From positions 1 to 11,584 of the forward strand of contig JAKQGT010000008.1 of the NCBI GenBank assembly GCA_029556005.1: a stretch of 11,584 nt of DNA. The letters are read 5' to 3'. The DNA comes from Chlamydiota bacterium. GTDB taxonomy: Bacteria; Chlamydiota; Chlamydiia; Chlamydiales; Simkaniaceae. This document shows, in pieces, positions 7,712 through 11,584 of the stretch; position 1 is the first letter of the stretch; every line of letters begins with the position of its first letter. The position numbers and the translations under genes are program-made. The notes under the pieces are model-generated. The model was not told the origin of the DNA. It saw nothing but the letters and a program-made list of their open reading frames with translations, and made no database searches.

Positions 7712-8553
7712 TATTTCTTCCTTCGGTCTTTCACAATCATCTTTTTCGATTTCTTTTTAGAGCGAGTACGCAGACCTTTGGTCTGGAGTCCCCATGGAGT
7801 CTGAGGAAGGTATCCATTATGTTTCCCTTCACCTCCCCCGTGTGGATGATCCACAGGGTTCATTGCCGTTCCTCTGACAGTAGAACGAAATCCTTTCCAT
7901 CGATTCCTTCCCGCTTTCCCTTCAACACGGAGGGAATGCTCTGCATTAGAAACAACCCCAAAAGTAGCCCGACAGGTTTCTCTAACCATACGGACTTCTC
8001 CAGATGGCATTTTAAGCGTTGCATACCCACCACTACGGGCCATTAGCTGAGCTGAAAGGCCTGCAGAACGGACCATTTTACCTCCTCGGCCAGGATAGAG
8101 TTCAATATTATGAACAGTGGATCCGAGGGGCATTTTTTGGAGAGACATGGAGCAACCCGACTTAAAGGGTGCATTATCTCCAGAGAGAAGAACATCCCCT
8201 TTTTTCAGACCTTCTGGAGCTAGAATGTAGCGTTTTTCCCCATCAGCATAACTTAAGAGTGCTATGAATGCTGAGCGATTAGGGTCATATTCAACAGCTA
8301 CTACTTTGCCTGCAATGCCATCTTTATCTCTTTTAAAGTCTACTAAGCGGTAAAAGCGCTTATGCCCTCCTCCGCGATGACGACATGTAATACGTCCATG
8401 ATGGTTTCTTCCATTTATACGTTTTTTAGCAACCACTAGAGATTTTGTTGGCTCAACTGTTTGCCGCTTTCCAGGAACGCGTGTAAGCTGACCAAAACTT
8501 GGTAAAACTAGCAGTCTTTGTCCGGGGGTTATCGGTCGAAATTTCTTAACCAT
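7711..8553 (-). CDS. rplB: Large ribosomal subunit protein L2 (uL2)
   Basis: L2 is required for subunit association and supports the peptidyl transferase centre. The 280-residue product has [14 protein letters not shown] (53-66) in the OB-like N-terminal domain, an SH3-like C-terminal domain, and the hallmark [15 protein letters not shown] (230-244), which includes the conserved histidine near the active centre. The C-terminal tail is very basic (RSKKKSKKM). AGGAG lies 8 bases before the ATG, fused to the rplW stop (TAGGAG). Confidence 0.99.
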   Translation of the reverse strand: MVKKFRPITPGQRLLVLPSFGQLTRVPGKRQTVEPTKSLVVAKKRINGRNHHGRITCRHRGGGHKRFYRLVDFKRDKDGIAGKVVAVEYDPNRSAFIALLSYADGEKRYILAPEGLKKGDVLLSGDNAPFKSGCSMSLQKMPLGSTVHNIELYPGRGGKMVRSAGLSAQLMARSGGYATLKMPSGEVRMVRETCRATFGVVSNAEHSLRVEGKAGRNRWKGFRSTVRGTAMNPVDHPHGGGEGKHNGYLPQTPWGLQTKGLRTRSKKKSKKMIVKDRRKK

Positions 8554-8564
8554 TTAAGTCACTC

Positions 8565-8903
8565 CTAAATTGCATCATCAATCGAATCGCCACTTTCTAA
8601 GGTTACAATGGCTTTCTTAAACCCGCTGCGAAATCCCTTATACCCTCTAACGCGGCGCTTTTTGGGCTTCACGTTGATAGTATTCACTTCTTTCACTTTA
8701 ATCTTTTTTTCTGCGTAAATCGTTTCAATGGACTTTGCGATCTCTGTTTTATTGGCTTTTTTGTCGACAATGAAAACATACTTTGGCTTATTGCACTTAC
8801 TGACGCATCGATTGCTACTTGCATGCTGCAACCCTTCTAATACTGTTGTTTTTTCAGTGATGTAGCGCGATTTAATGATCTGATAAGGGTTTCTTTCTTT
8901 CAT
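8565..8903 (-). CDS. rplW: Large ribosomal subunit protein L23 (uL23), with internal insert
   Basis: L23 lies at the tunnel exit and is the main docking point for trigger factor and the signal recognition particle. The 112-residue product shows YITEK (14-18), KYVFIVDKKANKTEIAKSIE (41-60) and VNTINVKPKKRR (73-84), matching the family. Between YITEK and KYVFIV it has about 13 more residues than the E. coli protein (region 24-40, containing two cysteines, C33 and C37). As I recall, Chlamydia L23 also has extra residues there, which fits a chlamydial origin. Its ATG overlaps the rplD stop by 4 bases (ATGA). Confidence 0.97.
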   Translation of the reverse strand: MKERNPYQIIKSRYITEKTTVLEGLQHASSNRCVSKCNKPKYVFIVDKKANKTEIAKSIETIYAEKKIKVKEVNTINVKPKKRRVRGYKGFRSGFKKAIVTLESGDSIDDAI

Positions 8904-9556
8904 TTCTCACTTCCTAATACTTTCATGAACTCATTCATGGCTGAGTCGAGCACCACTAATTCTTGATTGGCAATGATATCATATCCACTAAAACTGGTGA
9001 CGGGTAAAAAATGTGTCTTGGGAATATTTCTCATGCTTAAGTAAAACATTTCTCGATCATTTTTTGTTTTACTTTCAGTGTCACAAAGGAACAGAATTTT
9101 TTTGTTTTCAATCCCTGCTGCTTTCAGAAATTTGCTGACCGATTTGGTCTTCGGGGTTTTAAGGGAAGAGAGCTTTAAAAAGTGTACATTACCTCCACTT
9201 GCTTTCTGAGCCAGAAGATAGTGTATCGCAGCACGCTTCTCTTTTCGATTAATGCGCACATGTTGATCAAATTTCGGCTTCGGACCGAAGACGGCTGCCC
9301 CTCCTCGGTACTGCGCGGTTTTGATACACCCTTGGCGCGCACGCCCTGTTCCTTTTTGTGGATGAGGCTTTGCATTGGAATGGGCTATCTCACTGCGACC
9401 CTTGGTGTTTGCACTCCATTGTCTAGCATTATTACGGATAGCAACCAGATAATCTTTAATCAGTTGTGAATTTACAGAGACATCGAGAAGTTTTTCTTCT
9501 AGATTAACTTCTTCTAGTTCTTTTCCTTCTAAGTCATATTTCTTCAGTTTCGGCAC
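8900..9556 (-). CDS. rplD: Large ribosomal subunit protein L4 (uL4)
   Basis: L4 is an early 50S assembly protein with a long loop that reaches into the nascent-peptide tunnel. In E. coli it also represses the S10 operon. The 218-residue product has the extended loop at about 45-100, including [10 protein letters not shown] (67-76) and [11 protein letters not shown] (84-94). The rest is the globular Rossmann-like domain. The start is a GTG (9556-9554), supported by AGGA 9 bases upstream, overlapping the rplC stop (TAGGA). The gap to rplC is 11 bases. I cannot point to a leader structure that would mimic the E. coli L4 target. Confidence 0.98.
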   Translation of the reverse strand: MPKLKKYDLEGKELEEVNLEEKLLDVSVNSQLIKDYLVAIRNNARQWSANTKGRSEIAHSNAKPHPQKGTGRARQGCIKTAQYRGGAAVFGPKPKFDQHVRINRKEKRAAIHYLLAQKASGGNVHFLKLSSLKTPKTKSVSKFLKAAGIENKKILFLCDTESKTKNDREMFYLSMRNIPKTHFLPVTSFSGYDIIANQELVVLDSAMNEFMKVLGSEK

Positions 9557-9567
9557 GGTCTTCTATC

Positions 9568-10221
9568 CTATTTTTTTGCAGGTGTTTTCTTTACCGATTT
9601 TCTTATATAAACTAAGGTATTCTTAGCTCCAGGAATAGCTCCTTTAACGAGAATAACTTGCTTTTCGGTGTCAATTTGAACAACTTTGAGATTTTCTGTT
9701 GTCACCTTTTCAAAACCCATATGTCCAGCTTTTCGTATCCCAGGAAAATTTCTTCCTGGATCAGAGTTCATCCCTGTAGATCCTTGCTCCCGGTGAAATT
9801 TAGAACCATGGGATGCAGGTCCTCCACTAAATCCGTGGCGTTTCATGACACCTTGAAATCCTTTTCCTTTCGAAGTTCCGCAGACATCAACATACTGACA
9901 ATCAGCAAAATAATCGACACCTATCTCCTGACCCACCTCGAAACCTTCGTTTCCTTCAATGCGGGACTCTAAAAGATGACGCCGAGGCTCCACTTTTGCA
10001 CGCGCAAAATGACCTACAAGCGGTTTCGTTACATTTTTTTTCTTAGTCTCAGGAACTTTTACTGCCCCAAGCTGAACAGCCTTATAGCCATCGGGTTCAT
10101 CACTCTTCACTTGAACGATCACATTGGGCTCAGCTGAAATAACCGTGCAAACAATGAGATTTCCATTCTCATCATAAATACGGGTCATCCCTTTTTTCTT
10201 ACCCATTAGCTTTAGTGACAT
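9568..10221 (-). CDS. rplC: Large ribosomal subunit protein L3 (uL3)
   Basis: L3 starts 50S assembly by binding near the 3' end of 23S rRNA and reaches to the peptidyl transferase centre. The 217-residue product contains GKKKGMTRIYDENG (7-20), VTKPLVGHFA (64-73), GTSKGKGFQG (115-124), SHGS (137-140), GSTGMNSDPGR (147-157) and LVKGAIPG (191-198). The position equivalent to E. coli Gln150, methylated there by PrmB, is Ser153. The ATG at 10221 has AAGGA 9 bases upstream; an ATG five codons farther in lacks this. It is the first gene of the ribosomal operon, since rpsJ is absent upstream, and lies 148 bases from the nearest upstream gene. Confidence 0.98.
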   Translation of the reverse strand: MSLKLMGKKKGMTRIYDENGNLIVCTVISAEPNVIVQVKSDEPDGYKAVQLGAVKVPETKKKNVTKPLVGHFARAKVEPRRHLLESRIEGNEGFEVGQEIGVDYFADCQYVDVCGTSKGKGFQGVMKRHGFSGGPASHGSKFHREQGSTGMNSDPGRNFPGIRKAGHMGFEKVTTENLKVVQIDTEKQVILVKGAIPGAKNTLVYIRKSVKKTPAKK

Positions 10222-10272
10222 ATCTGTTATTCCTTCGTCGTCTCGTACTCAGTTTCTTGTTTAGAATAGCCT

Positions 10273-10342
10273 ATGATATCTTGTGACGTAGATGCAATAA
10301 TTCACGCTACGCCACTTATGGCTAAAGCGAGTAGGTTATCAA
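10273..10342 (-). promoter_or_regulatory. Probable promoter region of the ribosomal operon (position uncertain)
   Basis: This covers the best promoter candidates in the 148-base spacer before rplC. The strongest pair is TTGATA (10342-10337, 5 of 6 matches) with CATAAG (10320-10315, 4 of 6) at a 16-base spacing, preceded by an AT-rich stretch. A second possible -10, TATCAT (10278-10273), lacks a good -35. The operon of 19 genes almost certainly needs a promoter here, but I cannot say which element is used. Confidence 0.3.
10305..10329. other. Imperfect hairpin upstream of rplC
   Basis: Outer arms CGCT (10305-10308) and AGCG (10326-10329) and inner arms GCCA (10311-10314) and TGGC (10319-10322) enclose a 4-base loop, with a small internal loop between the two stems. 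No T-run follows on the minus strand, so it is not a standard terminator. It could be a leader structure of the ribosomal operon, the 3' end of the preceding unit, or chance. Confidence 0.3.
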
Positions 10343-10369
10343 AATACTCCCATTTTGTACAATCAAAAT

Positions 10370-10531
10370 TTATGGAGGGGACGAATGTTCTGAAGAGCTC
10401 TCACGACTTAAAACTTTAATTGTTTCCTTATCTGCTTTGACATCTGAAACTTTTGCAATGATGACTAAGCTAAAAATCATCGTGAGGAACACGGTAAGAA
10501 TAATCCATTCTCTAGAGGTCAATGTATTCAT
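10370..10531 (-). CDS. Unrecognised 53-residue single-pass membrane protein
   Basis: This short gene begins MNTLTSREW and has one hydrophobic segment at about residues 10-26 (IILTVFLTMIFSLVIIA). A polar, charged C-terminal half follows (KVSDVKADKETIKV, then a Ser/Glu/Pro-rich end). Its ATG at 10531 overlaps the stop of the 233-residue gene upstream as ATGA, the same junction seen at rplD/rplW and rpsE/rplO. There is no clear Shine-Dalgarno sequence, which fits translation by re-initiation. The topology could be a signal anchor with the tail outside the cytoplasm, but charge bias is weak. I recognise no family. It might instead be the N-terminal remnant of a longer membrane-anchored protein, because after the TAA the same frame stays open for another 15 codons. 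The overlap and the clean membrane segment make a real gene likely. Confidence 0.6.
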   Translation of the reverse strand: MNTLTSREWIILTVFLTMIFSLVIIAKVSDVKADKETIKVLSRESSSEHSSPP

Positions 10532-11229
10532 CTGTCGTAGATATTAGGGTTGGGTAGATATTTTTGAAAAAAGGTGCTTGTCAACGATTCTTCTTCATAT
10601 TGGATACTGAGCATTCCGAAAAAAAAACTTCCAAACTGCATCAATCTTAGACAGGTTCGAGGATAGGGAATCCCTTTAATATAGGAAATAAAGCTGAGGC
10701 TGATCCATGTAAGATAGGTGATATGAGAAATATATTGAAGGCGAATGCATTGATACTCTTTTTTTTTCTCGAAATGGATATGTGGGTGTGCCTTTTGCGC
10801 TTTTTTATATTGATAGAGGGCTCGACTTTCCTCAACTACAGCATGTTCATAGAGAATCATTCGAGAAATATAGCAGGTTAAAGTCATGAGCTTGGTGACC
10901 TGTGGTGTTAAAATCACCCACCTCTTCCCATGAAACCAAAGAAGCACCTCTGCCATACTGCCAAGGATAGAAAGGGAGTGAAATCGTAGCTCAGGAGAGC
11001 TCCAAACGCTTCCCCCCTCCTGCATAACACGATAAATACGCCTAGCTTCAATATAAAGGTAGGGAATACGCATCAGGCCGATAAACCGATCCATCAGAGA
11101 CAGGAGAGATAAGGAGGGGGGATCCAATGGGTCTGAGTAATGAGGGGAAGAGAGGTAAGTGAGATGAAATAACTCGTTTGTTAAATTCGATGTCAGAGGA
11201 ACGGGGGGAACAATAAATATCCCTGTCAT
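10528..11229 (-). CDS. Unrecognised 233-residue protein with a C-terminal hydrophobic hairpin
   Basis: I do not recognise the family. From the ATG at 11229 the product begins MTGIFIVPPVPLTSN. The first 45 residues are rich in Pro, Ser and Leu. The middle is mixed helical and rich in aromatic and basic residues (RIPYLYIEARRIYR, LLWFHGKRW). A charged stretch (KKAQKAHPHIHFEKKKEYQ) leads to two hydrophobic segments at about 165-185 and 195-210, separated by a short KGIPYPRT loop. The tail is QYEEESLTSTFFQKYL. Such a paired hydrophobic stretch resembles the bilobed domain of chlamydial Inc proteins, but that is inference. An in-frame GTG at 11244 is an alternative start. AGGTG (11246-11242) lies 12 bases before the chosen ATG, a loose spacing. 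The gene starts only 22 bases after a terminator, so its promoter is unclear. It is coupled to the 53-residue gene by a 4-base overlap. Confidence 0.65.
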   Translation of the reverse strand: MTGIFIVPPVPLTSNLTNELFHLTYLSSPHYSDPLDPPSLSLLSLMDRFIGLMRIPYLYIEARRIYRVMQEGGSVWSSPELRFHSLSILGSMAEVLLWFHGKRWVILTPQVTKLMTLTCYISRMILYEHAVVEESRALYQYKKAQKAHPHIHFEKKKEYQCIRLQYISHITYLTWISLSFISYIKGIPYPRTCLRLMQFGSFFFGMLSIQYEEESLTSTFFQKYLPNPNIYDR

Positions 11230-11251
11230 ATTTTTTTTTGACACCTTGAGT

Positions 11252-11283
11252 AAAAAAAACTCCTTCTAGAAGAAGGAGTTTTT
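11252..11283 (-). terminator. Rho-independent terminator after the unknown gene at the window end
   Basis: On the minus strand a 13-base-pair stem (arms 11283-11271 and 11267-11255) closes a 3-base loop. Its inner 8 pairs (AGAAGGAG against CTCCTTCT) contain four G-C pairs. Eight consecutive T residues follow (11259-11252). It stands 20 bases after the stop codon at 11303. The opposite strand has 5 T residues after the stem, so it could work weakly in the other direction, but no gene points at it from there. Confidence 0.85.
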
Positions 11284-11302
11284 GATTGCATATTAGGAAT
11301 GT

Positions 11303-11584
11303 TTATTTATCGCCTGCTTTCAGTGCGTTAGCAACTAATGCTGAAACACTACCACCTAGCTTAAATGCATTCCAACCAAATGCTGGCATGGGGGTTTTCA
11401 CTCCAGACCCTACAGTCGCCTGAAGGAATCCCAGACCATTTAAACCTACAGAACAGAGCAGTCCATAGATCCCCATAAGATTAAAAAATATCCTTTTCCC
11501 TCTCTCTTTATCGCTCTTATAGCAGACATCATCGATGGTCTTTAGGGAAAATTCGGTAATATCATGCACAGCCGTATAGACAGT
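11303..11584 (-). CDS. Unrecognised small membrane protein, C-terminal part
   Basis: The frame is open from the window edge to TAA at 11303-11305, giving at least 93 residues. The N-terminus probably lies outside the window. A GTG at 11569 could be a start, but there is no ribosome binding site within view. The polar part HDITEFSLKTIDDVCYKSDKERGKR is followed by two hydrophobic, glycine-rich segments. The first is about FFNLMGIYGLLCSVGLNGLGF and the second about AFKLGGSVSALVANAL. The end is KAGDK. I do not recognise the family. The paired hydrophobic segments and the place just upstream of the ribosomal cluster recall the Inc protein Cap1 (CT529) of Chlamydia trachomatis. A GSxS-x-x-x-AN-like pattern in the last segment seems similar to what I remember of Cap1. 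This is a weak lead, not an assignment. The gene ends in a strong terminator. Confidence 0.65.
   Translation of the reverse strand, partial: TVYTAVHDITEFSLKTIDDVCYKSDKERGKRIFFNLMGIYGLLCSVGLNGLGFLQATVGSGVKTPMPAFGWNAFKLGGSVSALVANALKAGDK

Noticed and set aside
9175..9469. Open frames overlapping rplD on both strands
   Set aside because: rplD has full-length conserved motifs in its own frame. The others are by-products of its composition.
10350..10372. Possible terminator after the 53-residue gene (ATTTTG and CAAAAT arms)
   Set aside because: The six-pair stem has a single G-C pair and no T-run follows, so it would not terminate. Read-through into the ribosomal operon remains possible.
10647..10835. 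A 62-codon minus-strand frame inside the 233-residue gene
   Set aside because: It is wholly nested in another frame, has no ribosome binding site, and lacks the overlap signal that supports the longer gene.
1..11584. Search for CRISPR arrays, insertion sequences, tRNA or rRNA genes
   Set aside because: No regularly spaced repeats, transposase frames, terminal inverted repeats or tRNA-like cloverleaf were seen by eye.

Overview
This window is the S10-spc-alpha ribosomal protein cluster of a bacterium that is most probably a member of the Chlamydiae, perhaps an environmental ('chlamydia-like') lineage rather than Chlamydia itself. Every gene lies on the minus strand, so the text reads backwards through the operon: transcription enters at about 10.3 kb and leaves at position 1. 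The case for Chlamydiae rests on gene content. The cluster starts with rplC and not rpsJ, has no rpsN between rplE and rpsH, no rpmD between rpsE and rplO, and no adk, map or rpmJ after secY. The proteins also carry chlamydial traits, such as a long L23 with an insert after its first helix. Base composition is moderately AT-rich. Species cannot be named from the window.

Layout in transcription order. (1) 11584-11303: the C-terminal part of an unknown small membrane protein, ending in a strong intrinsic terminator (11283-11252). (2) 11229-10370: two unknown membrane-protein genes, 233 and 53 codons, joined by an ATGA stop/start overlap. The 53-codon gene is short and easily missed. (3) 10369-10222: a 148-base spacer with weak promoter candidates and one hairpin, feeding the ribosomal operon. 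(4) 10221-568: rplC, rplD, rplW, rplB, rpsS, rplV, rpsC, rplP, rpmC, rpsQ, rplN, rplX, rplE, rpsH, rplF, rplR, rpsE, rplO, secY. All are full length and tightly packed: gaps are mostly under 30 bases and three junctions overlap. (5) 567-489: a 79-base gap holding a plausible sigma-70-type promoter, then rpsM and the start of rpsK, which runs off the window. This last block corresponds to the alpha operon.

The ribosomal genes build the core of the 30S and 50S subunits, and secY encodes the membrane channel that receives many nascent proteins. None of them looks broken. The novelty lies in the three unrecognised genes upstream of rplC. In Chlamydia trachomatis, as I recall it, the corresponding place holds CT529 (Cap1), an inclusion membrane protein. 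Two of the three unknown proteins have paired hydrophobic segments separated by a short loop, the kind of bilobed profile seen in chlamydial inclusion membrane (Inc) proteins. A link to that family is a hypothesis only.
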